DNA of 64,000 nt from Streptomyces torulosus (GCF_001419765.1 NZ_LIRK01000126.1:1-64000), one strand, 5' to 3'; positions 20,038 through 29,092 are shown, counted from the first letter of the stretch. Numbers and translations: made by a program. The notes: generated by a model from the letters alone, not told the origin.

Positions 20038-21420
20038 ATGCCCATGGGTCACACGGCCACAGCCGAGGCAGGCTCCGAAGGCCTGACAGTGAAGGAGCAC
20101 CGCCTGGACAACGGCCTGCGCGTGGTGCTCTCCGAGGACCACCTGACCCCGGTCGCCGCGGTGTGCCTCTGGTACGACGTCGGCTCCCGCCACGAGGTCG
20201 AGGGCCGCACCGGCCTCGCCCACCTCTTCGAGCACCTGATGTTCCAGGGCTCCAAGCAGGTCTCGGGCAACGGCCACTTCGAGCTGGTCCAGGGCGCCGG
20301 CGGCTCGCTCAACGGCACCACCAGCTGGGAGCGAACCAACTACTTCGAGACGATGCCCGCCCACCAGCTGGAGCTCGCGCTGTGGCTGGAGGCCGACCGC
20401 ATGGGCAGCCTGCTGTTCGCGCTCGACCAGAAGAACCTGGACAACCAGCGGGACGTCGTCAAGAACGAGCGCCGGCAGCGCTACGACAACGTGCCGTACG
20501 GCACCGCGTTCGAGCGGATCTTCCGGCTCGCCTACCCGGAGGGCCACCCCTACCGGCACACCCCGATCGGTTCCATGGAGGACCTGGAGGCGGCCAGCCT
20601 GGAGGACGCCCGTCAGTTCTTCCGGACCTACTACGCCCCCAACAACGCCGTCCTCTCGGTCGTCGGCGACATCGACCCGGAGCAGACCCTCGCCTGGATC
20701 GAGAAGTACTTCGGCTCCATCCCGTCCTACGACGGCAAGCCGCAGCCGCGTGACGGCGGGCTGCCCGACGTCATCGGCGAGCAGCACCGCGAGGTCATCG
20801 AGGAGAAGGTGCCCGCGCGGGCGCTGATGGCCGCCTACCGCCTCCCGGAGGACGGCACACGCGCGTGCGACGCGGCCGACCTGGCCCTCGCCATCCTCGG
20901 CGGCGGCGAGTCCTCCCGCCTCTACAACCGGCTCGTCCGCCGCGACCGTACGGCGGTGACGGCCGGGTTCGGTCTGCTGCGTCTGGCCGGCGCGCCCTCC
21001 CTGGCCTGGATGGACGTCAAGACCTCCGGCGACGTCGAGGTGCCCGTCATCGAGGCCGCCGTCGACGAGGAACTCGCCCGGTTCGCCGCGGAGGGCCCCA
21101 CGGCCGAGGAGATGGAGCGCGCCCACGCCCAGTTGGAGCGCGAGTGGCTGGACCGGCTCGGCACGGTCGCGGGCCGCGCCGACGAACTGTGCCGCTTCGC
21201 GGTCCTGTTCGGCGACCCCAAGCTCGCCCTGACCGCCGTCGACCGGGTGCTCGACGTGACCGCCGAGGAGGTCCAGGAGGTCGCCAAGGCGCGCCTGCGG
21301 CCCGACAACCGCGCGGTGCTCGTCTACGAGCCCGTCGACGACGACACCGACGACGAGGCCGAGAGCGCGGCGACGGACGCCGACGCGACCACCGACGAGA
21401 ACGAGGAGTCGGCGAAGTGA
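20038..21420 (+). CDS. M16 family zinc metallopeptidase, catalytic subunit
   Basis: This 460-residue pitrilysin-type (M16B) peptidase keeps the inverted zinc motif HxxEH, seen as GLAHLFEHLMFQGS (near residues 58-71). The distal zinc-ligand Glu is expected about 75 residues on, in the KNLDNQRDVVKNERRQRYDN segment. Its C-terminal half lacks the Arg/Tyr substrate-binding pair. The next gene has that pair but no zinc site, so the two probably form a heterodimer like mitochondrial processing peptidase. The acidic C-terminus (EPVDDDTDDEAESAA) is unstructured. The ATG has AAGGGA upstream, and the stop overlaps the next GTG start. Confidence 0.9.
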   Translation: MPMGHTATAEAGSEGLTVKEHRLDNGLRVVLSEDHLTPVAAVCLWYDVGSRHEVEGRTGLAHLFEHLMFQGSKQVSGNGHFELVQGAGGSLNGTTSWERTNYFETMPAHQLELALWLEADRMGSLLFALDQKNLDNQRDVVKNERRQRYDNVPYGTAFERIFRLAYPEGHPYRHTPIGSMEDLEAASLEDARQFFRTYYAPNNAVLSVVGDIDPEQTLAWIEKYFGSIPSYDGKPQPRDGGLPDVIGEQHREVIEEKVPARALMAAYRLPEDGTRACDAADLALAILGGGESSRLYNRLVRRDRTAVTAGFGLLRLAGAPSLAWMDVKTSGDVEVPVIEAAVDEELARFAAEGPTAEEMERAHAQLEREWLDRLGTVAGRADELCRFAVLFGDPKLALTAVDRVLDVTAEEVQEVAKARLRPDNRAVLVYEPVDDDTDDEAESAATDADATTDENEESAK

Positions 21421-22805
21421 CCGAGCTCGCGACCATGGACTTCCACCCGCAGCCCCAGGCCGGCGAGGCCAGGCCCTGGGCGTTCCCGGCGCCCGAGCGC
21501 GGCACCCTGGACAACGGTCTGACGGTGCTCCGCTGCCACCGCCCCGGCCAGCAGGTCGTCGCCGTCGAGGTCCTCCTCGACGCCCCCCTGGACGCCGAGC
21601 CCGCCGGACTCGACGGCGTCGCCACGATCATGACGAGGGCCTTCTCCGAGGGCACCGACAAGCACTCCGCCGAGGAGTTCGCCGCCGAGCTGGAGCGCTG
21701 CGGCGCCACCCTCGACTCGCACGCCGACCACCCCGGCGTCCGCCTCTCCCTCGAAGTACCCGTGTCGCGGCTCGGCAAGGCGCTCGGCCTCCTCGCCGAC
21801 GCCCTGCGTGCCCCCGCGTTCGCGGACAGCGAGATCGAGCGGCTCGTGGCCAACCGGCTCGACGAGATCCCGCACGAGACCGCGAACCCGGGCCGCCGGG
21901 CCGCGAAGGAGCTCTCCAAGCAGTTGTTCCCGGCGGACTCCCGTATGTCCCGGCCCCGCCAGGGCACCGAGGAGACGGTGGCGAGCATCGACTCCGCGGC
22001 CGTACGCGCCTTCTACGAGCGGCACATCCGGCCGGCGACGGCCACCGCCGTGATCGTCGGCGACCTCACCGGCGTCGACCTCGACACGCTGCTCGGCGAC
22101 ACCCTGGGCGCCTGGACGGGCTCCCCGGCCAAGCCCCGCACCATGCCGGCGGTGAGCGCCGACGACACCGGGCGCGTCGTCATCGTCGACCGGCCCGGCG
22201 CCGTCCAGACGCAGCTGCTCATCGGCCGCGTGGGCGTCGACCGGCACGACCGGGTGTGGCCGGCCCAGGTGCTCGGCACCTACTGCCTCGGAGGCACCCT
22301 CACCTCCCGTCTGGACCGTGTCCTGCGCGAGGAGAAGGGCTACACCTACGGCGTGCGCGCGTTCGGCCAGGTGCTGCGCTCCGCGCCCGACGGCTCCGGT
22401 GTCTCGATGCTCGCCATCAGCGGTTCCGTGGACACACCGAACACCGGTCCGGCGCTCGACGACCTGTGGACGGTGCTGCGCACCCTCGCCGCCGAGGGCC
22501 TGACCGACACCGAGCGGGACGTCGCCGTGCAGAACCTCGTCGGGGTCGCCCCCCTCAAGTTCGAGACGGCGGCGGCCGTGGCGAGCACCCTGGCCGACCA
22601 GGTCGAGCAGCACCTGCCGGACGACTACCAGTCGACGCTGTACCGACAGCTCGCCGCCACCGGCACCGTGGAGGCCACCGCGGCCGTCGTGAGCGCCTTC
22701 CCGGTGGACCGTCTGGTGACCGTCCTCGTCGGTGACGCCGCGCAGATCGAGGAGCCGGTCAGGGCTCTCGGGATCGGCGAAGTCACCGTCGTACCGGCCG
22801 AGTAG
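21417..22805 (+). CDS. M16 family peptidase-like subunit without zinc site
   Basis: This 462-residue protein is homologous to the preceding one and translated from an overlapping GTG (GTGA). Where the HxxEH motif should be, it reads GVATIMTRAFSEGT, so the zinc ligands are gone. Its C-terminal half keeps the motif LREEKGYTYGVRA, which carries the Arg and Tyr that bind substrate in M16B partners. Together with gene 20038-21420 it should make one complete active site. The natural substrate is unknown; signal or processing peptides are possible. Confidence 0.9.
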   Translation: MTELATMDFHPQPQAGEARPWAFPAPERGTLDNGLTVLRCHRPGQQVVAVEVLLDAPLDAEPAGLDGVATIMTRAFSEGTDKHSAEEFAAELERCGATLDSHADHPGVRLSLEVPVSRLGKALGLLADALRAPAFADSEIERLVANRLDEIPHETANPGRRAAKELSKQLFPADSRMSRPRQGTEETVASIDSAAVRAFYERHIRPATATAVIVGDLTGVDLDTLLGDTLGAWTGSPAKPRTMPAVSADDTGRVVIVDRPGAVQTQLLIGRVGVDRHDRVWPAQVLGTYCLGGTLTSRLDRVLREEKGYTYGVRAFGQVLRSAPDGSGVSMLAISGSVDTPNTGPALDDLWTVLRTLAAEGLTDTERDVAVQNLVGVAPLKFETAAAVASTLADQVEQHLPDDYQSTLYRQLAATGTVEATAAVVSAFPVDRLVTVLVGDAAQIEEPVRALGIGEVTVVPAE

Positions 22806-22831
22806 AGAAGGCCCGCGGACGAGCGGAACGA

Positions 22832-22865
22832 GGGGCCCCGGTGACGGAAGAGTCACCGGGGCCCC
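22832..22865 (+). terminator. Strong terminator of the M16 operon
   Basis: A perfect 14-base stem, GGGGCCCCGGTGAC with GTCACCGGGGCCCC, has a 6-base loop and is followed by TGTTTGT. Confidence 0.9.
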
Positions 22866-23015
22866 TGTTTGTCCGATTGATGGCGGAGGTTGCCTGTCTG
22901 GCCTGTGGCGTACGCCTCAAAACCCGTGATGCGTTTGTTATTTCGGAGGCGACCCGCTTAGCGTCGGTCCGGCTGTTCGCCAGCAGTTCGCCGCACCCGC
23001 GGCACCGGACAGTCA

Positions 23016-23170
23016 TCGCCGAGTCCCCCCACGGCGCGAGCCAGGGGAGCCGGGGACCCAACCGCAGTCCCTGGGGTGAATCGGGTGCCCTTCGCGAGCT
23101 TCGCGAAACGAGGGGTGTCCGTAGGAGACCTTCCTGCTCCGAACCCGTCAGCTAACCCGGTAGGCGAGAG
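23016..23170 (+). ncRNA. c-di-AMP riboswitch (ydaO-yuaA type)
   Basis: The 5' leader of the M23 peptidase gene shows the hallmarks of the ydaO-yuaA riboswitch. These are GAGCCAGGGGAGCCGGGGA near 23039, CCTGGGGTGAATCGGGTG near 23072, the GAACCCGTCAGCTAACC block near 23140 and a closing GGTAGGCGAG near 23160. TCGCC at 23016-23020 can pair with GGCGA at 23163-23167 to close P1. In Streptomyces this element commonly precedes cell-wall hydrolase genes and turns them off at high cyclic di-AMP. The boundaries are approximate. Confidence 0.9.
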
Positions 23171-23193
23171 GGAAGGAAAGGATCAGCCACTCC

Positions 23194-23979
23194 ATGGCGT
23201 TCACCCGCGCTCCCGGGAAGCACCGCCGTCCCGGCCGCGTGAAGCGCACGACCACGAGGACCGTGGGCGTCGCCGCTCTCACCACCACCGGTGTCGTCGG
23301 CACCGTCGCCGTCCCGGCGCTCGCCGCGGAGCCCGCCCCCGAGCAGACGGGGCTGAACCAGATCATCGTCCTCGGTGACACGGTCGCCGAGCAGGTCGAC
23401 GCCCAGGCCGCCGCGCAGCAGCAGGCCGCCGAGCTGGCCGCCGTCAAGCAGAAGGCGCAGGAGGAGGCCCGCAAGGCCGCCGCCGAGAAGGCGAAGCAGG
23501 AGCGCGCCGCCGCCAAGGAGCGCGAGGAGATCAAGGCACGTGCCGCCCGCGCCGCCGAGCGCGAGCGCCTCAACGCGTATGTCTCTCCCATCACCGGCTC
23601 CTACATCTCCACCGGCTACAAGGCCGGCGGCGCAGTCTGGTCCTCCGGCAGCCACACCGGTGTCGACTTCCACGCCGCCTCCGGCACGCCCGTCCACGCC
23701 GTGGGCGCCGGCACCGTCGTCGAGGCCGGCTGGGGCGGCGCGTACGGCAACAACGTCGTGATCAAGATGAACGACGGCACGTTCACCCAGTACGGCCACC
23801 TGTCGTCCATCGGCGTCTCCGTCGGCCAGACGGTCACCCCCGGCCAGCAGATCGGCCTCTCCGGGGCGACCGGCAACGTCACCGGCCCGCACCTGCACTT
23901 CGAGGCCCGCACGACGGCCGAGTACGGCTCGGACATCGACCCCGTCGCGTACCTGCGCTCGCACGGCGTGAACGTCTGA
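23194..23979 (+). CDS. Secreted M23 family (LytM) peptidoglycan endopeptidase
   Basis: This 261-residue exported protein probably cuts peptidoglycan peptide bridges during growth or spore germination. It has a long basic signal peptide (twin-basic start, hydrophobic VGVAALTTTGVVGTVAV, Ala-x-Ala end near 45). An alanine/lysine/glutamate-rich coiled coil follows at residues about 70-125. The C-terminal M23 domain shows HTGVDFHAASGTPVHA (first zinc ligands His and Asp) and GPHLHFEAR (His-x-His). The zinc ligands are present, so it should be active. The c-di-AMP riboswitch directly upstream implies control by cell-wall or osmotic state. The ATG has AAGGAAAGGA upstream. Confidence 0.93.
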   Translation: MAFTRAPGKHRRPGRVKRTTTRTVGVAALTTTGVVGTVAVPALAAEPAPEQTGLNQIIVLGDTVAEQVDAQAAAQQQAAELAAVKQKAQEEARKAAAEKAKQERAAAKEREEIKARAARAAERERLNAYVSPITGSYISTGYKAGGAVWSSGSHTGVDFHAASGTPVHAVGAGTVVEAGWGGAYGNNVVIKMNDGTFTQYGHLSSIGVSVGQTVTPGQQIGLSGATGNVTGPHLHFEARTTAEYGSDIDPVAYLRSHGVNV

Positions 23980-24002
23980 CGAAAGCTTCACCGCTTCAGG
24001 AG

Positions 24003-24025
24003 GCCCCGGCTCACCGAGCCGGGGC
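24003..24025 (+). terminator. Terminator of the M23 peptidase gene
   Basis: A perfect 10-base stem, GCCCCGGCTC with GAGCCGGGGC, has a 3-base loop and is followed by TTTCCTTGTT. Confidence 0.9.
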
Positions 24026-24122
24026 TTTCCTTGTTGCGGTGTACCCGCTGTCCAAAAAATATCCATGGATTCCGGCCCGCCATCGGAAATTCCGGCCCAC
24101 TGCAATAGAGTCACCTGAACAC

Positions 24123-24139
24123 ACGTCAATCAATGACGT
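24123..24139. promoter_or_regulatory. Palindrome upstream of the GntR gene, likely operator
   Basis: ACGTCAATCAATGACGT has perfect 6-base arms around 5 bases. It lies 28 bases before the GntR start codon. GntR-family regulators often bind such sites in their own promoters, so autoregulation is likely. Confidence 0.5.
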
Positions 24140-24167
24140 TTCACGGGGATTAAGACGGAGGTCGGTC

Positions 24168-24872
24168 ATGCGTATTCCGGCGCACTCGGTATGCACGGCG
24201 ATCCGTGATGACATCGTCGCGGGTGTCTACGAGCGCGGCAGCCGGCTCACCGAGGAACTGCTCGCCCGCCGGTACGGCGTGAGCCGCGTCCCTGTGCGCG
24301 AGGCGCTGCGCACGCTGGAGGCCGAGGGCTTCGTGGTGACGCGTCGGCACGCGGGCGCGTGCGTCGCCGAGCCGACCGAGCAGGAGGCCTCCGACCTGCT
24401 GGAGATGCGCATGCTGCTGGAGCCGCTCGGCGCCGCCCGCGCCGCCCAGCGCCGCACGGAGGCGCACCTCAAGGTCCTGCGCGGCCTGGTCAGGCTGGGC
24501 CAGGAGCGGGCCAGGCGGGGCAACAGCGAGGATCTGCGCTCGCTGGGCGGCTGGTTCCACGAGACGCTCGCCCAGGCCTCGGGGAGCCCCGCCCTGACCT
24601 CGACGCTCGCCCAGCTGCGGCACAAGATCGCCTGGATGTACGCGGTCGAGGCGCCTGCCAACCCTGTGGAGTCCTGGGCCGAGCACGGCGGCATCGTGGA
24701 CGCCGTGGCCCGCGGTGACAGCGAGCGCGCGCGGGCGATCACCGCTCTGCACACCGAGCGGGCGACCTCGGCGCACCGGCTGCGCTTTCCGGGCCGGCCC
24801 GCGGCGGCGGAGCGAACGGATCGTGTGAGGACTTCGCAACACCCCGTAAACATGCCGAGTCTGCGGCATTAA
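24168..24872 (+). CDS. GntR family transcriptional regulator (FadR/FCD subfamily)
   Basis: This 234-residue DNA-binding regulator has an N-terminal winged helix (residues about 10-70) with RLTEELLARRYGVSRVPVRE as helix-turn-helix. A C-terminal all-helical FCD ligand domain (about 80-215) contains the motif EMRMLLEPLGAARAA. An Arg-rich tail follows. The ligand is unknown; FCD proteins often bind small carboxylates with a metal. The start has ACGGAGG 8 bases upstream. The gene stands alone, and no catabolic gene is adjacent, so its targets lie elsewhere or are itself. Confidence 0.9.
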   Translation: MRIPAHSVCTAIRDDIVAGVYERGSRLTEELLARRYGVSRVPVREALRTLEAEGFVVTRRHAGACVAEPTEQEASDLLEMRMLLEPLGAARAAQRRTEAHLKVLRGLVRLGQERARRGNSEDLRSLGGWFHETLAQASGSPALTSTLAQLRHKIAWMYAVEAPANPVESWAEHGGIVDAVARGDSERARAITALHTERATSAHRLRFPGRPAAAERTDRVRTSQHPVNMPSLRH

Positions 24873-24990
24873 CACGAGGGCCGTATACAAAGAAGGCATG
24901 AATTCGAGGGGCGTCATTTCTGCTGCCCGCGGACGGATTTCCCGACGTCGCAGACAATTTAACCGCACCCTCTGCCCAGCGAAATGCGAA

Positions 24991-25018
24991 GGGCTCGCCC
25001 GATAAATCGGACGAGCCC
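24991..25018. terminator. Bidirectional terminator between GntR gene and ptsH
   Basis: The stem GGGCTCGCCCGAT with ATCGGACGAGCCC has one mismatch and a 2-base loop. It is flanked by short A and T runs, and lies between the converging genes. Confidence 0.75.
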
Positions 25019-25061
25019 TTCAGTGCTGCCGCGAGTGGCCTTCCGGCCGGTGTCGCGTGGG

Positions 25062-25343
25062 TCAGACCGTCTCGGGGAGCTCCTCGAGGCCCTCGGCGAC
25101 GAGCTTCGCCAGACGGTCGAGCGCGGCGTCCGCGCCCTCGGCGTCGGAGGCGAGGACGATCTCCTCGCCGCCCTGGGCGCCCAGACCCAGGACCGCCAGC
25201 ATGGAACCGGCGTTGACGGGGTTGCCGTCGGCCTTGGCGATCGTCACGGGGATACCGGAGGCCGTGGCGGCCCGGACGAAGATGGAAGCGGGGCGGGCGT
25301 GGAGGCCCTCGGCCCAGCCGACGTTGACGCGGCGCTCAGCCAT
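25062..25343 (-). CDS. ptsH: Phosphocarrier protein HPr
   Basis: This 93-residue protein passes phosphate from Enzyme I to the sugar-specific Enzyme II components of the PTS. The active-site His15 lies in GLHARPAS. The regulatory-serine region reads NPVNAGSMLAVLGLG, with Ser47 at the place phosphorylated in Firmicutes; whether that happens here is unknown. The length is normal. It stands alone, without ptsI or crr, as usual in Streptomyces. Confidence 0.95.
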   Translation of the reverse strand: MAERRVNVGWAEGLHARPASIFVRAATASGIPVTIAKADGNPVNAGSMLAVLGLGAQGGEEIVLASDAEGADAALDRLAKLVAEGLEELPETV

Positions 25344-25525
25344 GTGATGCTGCCCTTCAGGTGTGTCTCGGGTACCTCGAAGAGGTCTAGACCGGGTTGT
25401 CTAGACCAGTTTCCCATATCGTGAAGCGTCACCGGAACGGGCCCACGGCCTGACCGCGCACCGGCTGTTGTGTTTCCCCAGACTGCCCCGCGCCGTTGTC
25501 GGACGCGAGCCGTACTCTGGGGCCC

Positions 25526-28474
25526 ATGCAGACCTCGTCGGACCGGCATGAGTACCCCGCCCACTGGGAGGCCGACGTGGTGCTGCGCGACGGCGGCACC
25601 GCACGCATCCGGCCCATCACCGTTGATGACGCCGAGCGTCTGGTCAGCTTCTACGAGCAGGTCTCCGACGAGTCGAAGTACTACCGCTTCTTCGCGCCGT
25701 ACCCTCGCCTGTCCGCCAAGGACGTCCACCGCTTCACGCACCACGACTTCGTGGATCGGGTGGGTCTCGCCGCCACCGTCGGCGGCGAGTTCATCGCCAC
25801 CGTACGCTATGACCGCATCGGCGCCGACGGAATGCCCGCCTCGGCCCCCGCCGACGAGGCGGAGGTCGCCTTCCTCGTCCAGGACGCCCACCAGGGCCGC
25901 GGCGTCGCCTCCGCCCTCCTCGAACACATCGCCGCCGTCGCCCGCGAGCGCGGCATCCGGCGCTTCGCCGCCGAGGTGCTGCCCGCCAACAGCAAGATGA
26001 TCAAGGTGTTCACCGACGCCGGGTACCAGCAGAAGCGCAGCTTCGAGGACGGCGTCGTACGCCTGGAGTTCGGCCTGGAGCCGACCGACCGATCCCTCGC
26101 CGTGCAGCGCGCGCGGGAGCAGCGCGCCGAGGCCAGGTCGGTGCAGCGGCTCCTCGCCCCCGGCTCGGTGGCCGTCATCGGCGCCGGGCGCACACCGGGC
26201 GGCGTGGGCCGCAGTGTGCTCGCCAACCTCCGGGACGCGGGCTTCGCGGGCCGGCTCTACGCGGTGAACAAGGCCGTGCGGGAGAAGGAGCTGGACGGGG
26301 TCCCGGCGTACCCCTCCGTCCGTGACATCGAGGGCCCCGTCGACCTCGCCGTCGTGGCCGTCCCCGCCGCGCAGGTCCCCGAGGTCGTCGCCGAGTGCGG
26401 TGAACACGGTGTGCAGGGCCTCGTGGTGGTCTCCGCCGGGTACGCCGAGAGCGGCCCGGAAGGGCACGACCGCCAGCGTGAACTCGTCCGCATGGCACGC
26501 GCGTACGGCATGCGCATCATCGGGCCGAACGCGTTCGGCATCATCAACACCGCCCCCGACGTACGACTCAACGCCTCGCTCGCCCCGGAGATGCCGCGCT
26601 CCGGGCGCATCGGCCTCTTCGCCCAGTCCGGCGCCATCGGTATCGCCCTGCTGTCCCGGCTGCACCGGCGCGGGGGCGGGGTGACCGGCGTGACGGGCGT
26701 GTCCACGTTCGTGTCGTCCGGCAACCGGGCGGACGTCTCCGGCAACGACGTCATCCAGTACTGGTACGACGACCCCGACACCGATGTCGTGCTGATGTAC
26801 CTGGAGTCCATCGGCAACCCGCGCAAGTTCACCCGCCTCGCCCGGCGGACCGCCGCGGTCAAACCGCTCGTCGTCGTCCAGGGAGCACGCCACGGGGCGG
26901 CCCCGCAGGGCCACGCGGTGCGCGCCACGCGGCTGCCGCACGCCACGGTGTCCGCGGTGCTGCGGCAGGCGGGGGTGATCCGGGTCGACACGATCACGGA
27001 GCTGGTGGACGCGGGGCTGCTGCTGGCCCGGCAGCCGCTCCCGGCGGGCCCGCGGGTGGCGATCCTCGGCAACTCCGAGTCGCTAGGGCTGCTCACCTAT
27101 GACGCGTGCCTCGCGGAGGGGCTCCGTCCGCTGCCGCCGGTCGATCTGACGACGGCCGCCTCGGCGGACGACTTCCACCGGGTGCTGTCGGACGCCCTGG
27201 CCGACGACGCGTGCGACGCGGTCGTCGTGACGGCCATACCGGCACTGGGGGAGACGTCCCCCGACGACGCGGCCCTCGCCGAGGCGTTGCGCTCCGCGGC
27301 GGCGGCGACCCCCTCGAAGCCGGTGCTCGTCGTGCATGTCGAGCTGGGCGGCCTCGCCGAGGCACTGTCGGCCGCGGCGAGCACCGCACCCCAGGCCGGC
27401 GACCGGACCCCTGCCGCCACGAACGGTGCCCCACAGCCCCCGGCCGCCCCGGCCCAGGGGGAGACACGGCACCCCGTGGAACGACCGCCCACCGAGGCGA
27501 CGGCCACTCCGGCGGCATCCCCCTCCGCCTTCACCCGTCCCCTCGCGGCGGAAGCCGCCGCGACTGCCCGGTCCGCCGACTCCCGGCTCACCCCTGTCCA
27601 GCCCGCCGACTCCCGGCTCATCCCCGCCTATCCCGCCGCCGAGCGGGCCGTCCGCGCCCTCGCCGAAGCCGTGAAGTACGCGCAGTGGCGGCGCGAGGCG
27701 GCGGAGCCGGGCAAGGTGCCCGAGTACGAGGACATCGACGAGAAGGGCGCCGCGCGGCAGATCGACGAGCTGCTCGCGCGGGACGAGGGGCTCGCCCTCG
27801 GCGCGGAGGACACCTGCGCCCTGCTCGGGCGGTACGGCATCCAGGTCCGGGAGGCGCGGCCCGCGCCCACGCCCGACGAGGCGGTGGCGGCGGCCGAGGC
27901 GCTCGGCTATCCCGTCGCGTTGAAGACGACCGCCCCGCACCTGAGGCACCGGGCGGACCTGGGCGGCGTACGGCTCGACCTGGCGGACGAGGAGCAACTG
28001 CGGCGGGCGTACACGGAGTTGACGGAGCTGTTCGGCGGGCCGGAGGAGCTGCGTCCGGTCGTCCAGGCCATGGCCCCGCGCGGTGTCGACACGATCGTAC
28101 GGACGGTGGTCGACCCGGCGGCCGGAGCGGTGCTCTCCTTCGGGCTGGCCGGACCGGCGTCGCAGTTGCTCGGGGACATGGCGCACCGGCTCATTCCGGC
28201 AACCGAACGGGACGCCGCCTCCCTGGTCCGGTCGATCAGGACCGCCCCCCTCCTCTTCGGCTGGAGAGGTTCGGCGCCGGTCGACACCGGTGCCCTCGAG
28301 GAACTGCTGCTGCGGGTCTCCCGGCTGGTGGACGACCACCCCGAGGTCGTGGCCGTCTCCCTGGAGCCGGTCGTCGTCGCCCCGCACGGGCTCAGCGTGC
28401 TCGGCGCCACCGTACGGCTCGCCCGCCCGCCCGCTCGGGACGACCTCGGCCCGAGGACCCTTCCGGTCTACTGA
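25526..28474 (+). CDS. patA: Protein lysine acetyltransferase, GNAT plus acyl-CoA synthetase-like (PatA type)
   Basis: The 982-residue protein has an N-terminal GNAT domain (residues about 15-185; acetyl-CoA loop VQDAHQGRGVASALLEH). A CoA-binding Rossmann domain follows (from about 205, SVAVIGAGRTPGGVGRSVL), then succinyl-CoA-ligase-like domains (FAQSGAIGIALLSR near 370) and a C-terminal ATP-grasp domain (from about 750). This order, acetyltransferase first, matches PatA of Streptomyces lividans, which acetylates and silences acyl-CoA synthetases. A Pro/Ala-rich linker (about 625-710) includes a doubled PADSRL unit. The ATG at 25526 is preceded by TACTCT plus 7 bases and no ribosome site, which suggests a leaderless mRNA. 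Confidence 0.92.
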   Translation: MQTSSDRHEYPAHWEADVVLRDGGTARIRPITVDDAERLVSFYEQVSDESKYYRFFAPYPRLSAKDVHRFTHHDFVDRVGLAATVGGEFIATVRYDRIGADGMPASAPADEAEVAFLVQDAHQGRGVASALLEHIAAVARERGIRRFAAEVLPANSKMIKVFTDAGYQQKRSFEDGVVRLEFGLEPTDRSLAVQRAREQRAEARSVQRLLAPGSVAVIGAGRTPGGVGRSVLANLRDAGFAGRLYAVNKAVREKELDGVPAYPSVRDIEGPVDLAVVAVPAAQVPEVVAECGEHGVQGLVVVSAGYAESGPEGHDRQRELVRMARAYGMRIIGPNAFGIINTAPDVRLNASLAPEMPRSGRIGLFAQSGAIGIALLSRLHRRGGGVTGVTGVSTFVSSGNRADVSGNDVIQYWYDDPDTDVVLMYLESIGNPRKFTRLARRTAAVKPLVVVQGARHGAAPQGHAVRATRLPHATVSAVLRQAGVIRVDTITELVDAGLLLARQPLPAGPRVAILGNSESLGLLTYDACLAEGLRPLPPVDLTTAASADDFHRVLSDALADDACDAVVVTAIPALGETSPDDAALAEALRSAAAATPSKPVLVVHVELGGLAEALSAAASTAPQAGDRTPAATNGAPQPPAAPAQGETRHPVERPPTEATATPAASPSAFTRPLAAEAAATARSADSRLTPVQPADSRLIPAYPAAERAVRALAEAVKYAQWRREAAEPGKVPEYEDIDEKGAARQIDELLARDEGLALGAEDTCALLGRYGIQVREARPAPTPDEAVAAAEALGYPVALKTTAPHLRHRADLGGVRLDLADEEQLRRAYTELTELFGGPEELRPVVQAMAPRGVDTIVRTVVDPAAGAVLSFGLAGPASQLLGDMAHRLIPATERDAASLVRSIRTAPLLFGWRGSAPVDTGALEELLLRVSRLVDDHPEVVAVSLEPVVVAPHGLSVLGATVRLARPPARDDLGPRTLPVY

Positions 28475-28645
28475 ACGCGATTCTGACTTTACCCGGAGGT
28501 AATCCGGACGCCTTTCCGGGGCGGCAATCATCATCCCTTCATAAAGGCCCCCTTTTCCTCAGTCGAAGCTCAAATACATTGTCCTTGCAATGTCCGCGTA
28601 ATTACGGTCGACGCGCATCCACCCCCACGGACTCGAAGGAGAGTC
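28475..28645. other. A+T-richer promoter region of the small secreted protein
   Basis: The spacer is clearly less G+C-rich than its neighbours and holds no gene. It presumably carries the promoter for the gene at 28646. Confidence 0.4.
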
Positions 28646-29083
28646 ATGCGGACATCACGCATGCGTCGTGGCCTTCGGCAGGCGGGACTCCTCGCCGTCG
28701 CCGTCGCGGCGCTCATGGTCACCTCGGGCCCCGTCACCGGCACGGCGTACGCCGAGTCCGGCCGCCGGCTGTGCGTCTACACCGAGAACGAGGACGGCTG
28801 GACCGAGCTCCGGAGCAACCGCGCCTTCAACGCGTACGTCGCGGTCGACTACAAGAAGGACGGCGCCTGCCCGGTGGTCGATCCGCAGAAGTTCCGGTGG
28901 AAGGTCGGCGCCCAGCCGGTGAAGAAGATCCGCTGCGAGGACTGGCCGGCCCGCGCCAACCCGTGGCCGGGCAGCGACGTGTGTACCCACCTGCCCGCGG
29001 ACGCGGTCTTCGAGGCCCGCGTGTACGACGACGGCAAGGGCATCGGCTGGTCGCTCGGCGCGGACATCCGGCAGTTTTGGTGA
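28646..29083 (+). CDS. Small secreted cysteine-containing protein, function unknown
   Basis: This 145-residue protein has a signal peptide (residues 1 to about 36, core LLAVAVAALMVTSG, ending TAYA-E). The mature part of about 109 residues has four cysteines (RRLCVYTEN, GACPVVD, IRCEDWPA, DVCTHLP), enough for two disulfides. It opens with a LCVYTENEDGW segment. I do not recognise a family. The ATG has GAAGGAGAG just upstream. The gene stands alone between an A+T-rich leader and a terminator, so it is probably independently regulated. Confidence 0.8.
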   Translation: MRTSRMRRGLRQAGLLAVAVAALMVTSGPVTGTAYAESGRRLCVYTENEDGWTELRSNRAFNAYVAVDYKKDGACPVVDPQKFRWKVGAQPVKKIRCEDWPARANPWPGSDVCTHLPADAVFEARVYDDGKGIGWSLGADIRQFW

Positions 29084-29092
29084 AATACGGCC

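Noticed and set aside
22783-23061. Minus-strand frame with a CRGCGE motif opposite the riboswitch region
   Set aside because: It spans the M16 terminator and the riboswitch leader on the other strand; the cysteine motif alone is weak evidence.
24898-25005. Short frame starting MNSRGVISAARGRISRRRR before the ptsH terminator
   Set aside because: It ends inside the terminator stem, has poor codon use and no proper ribosome site.
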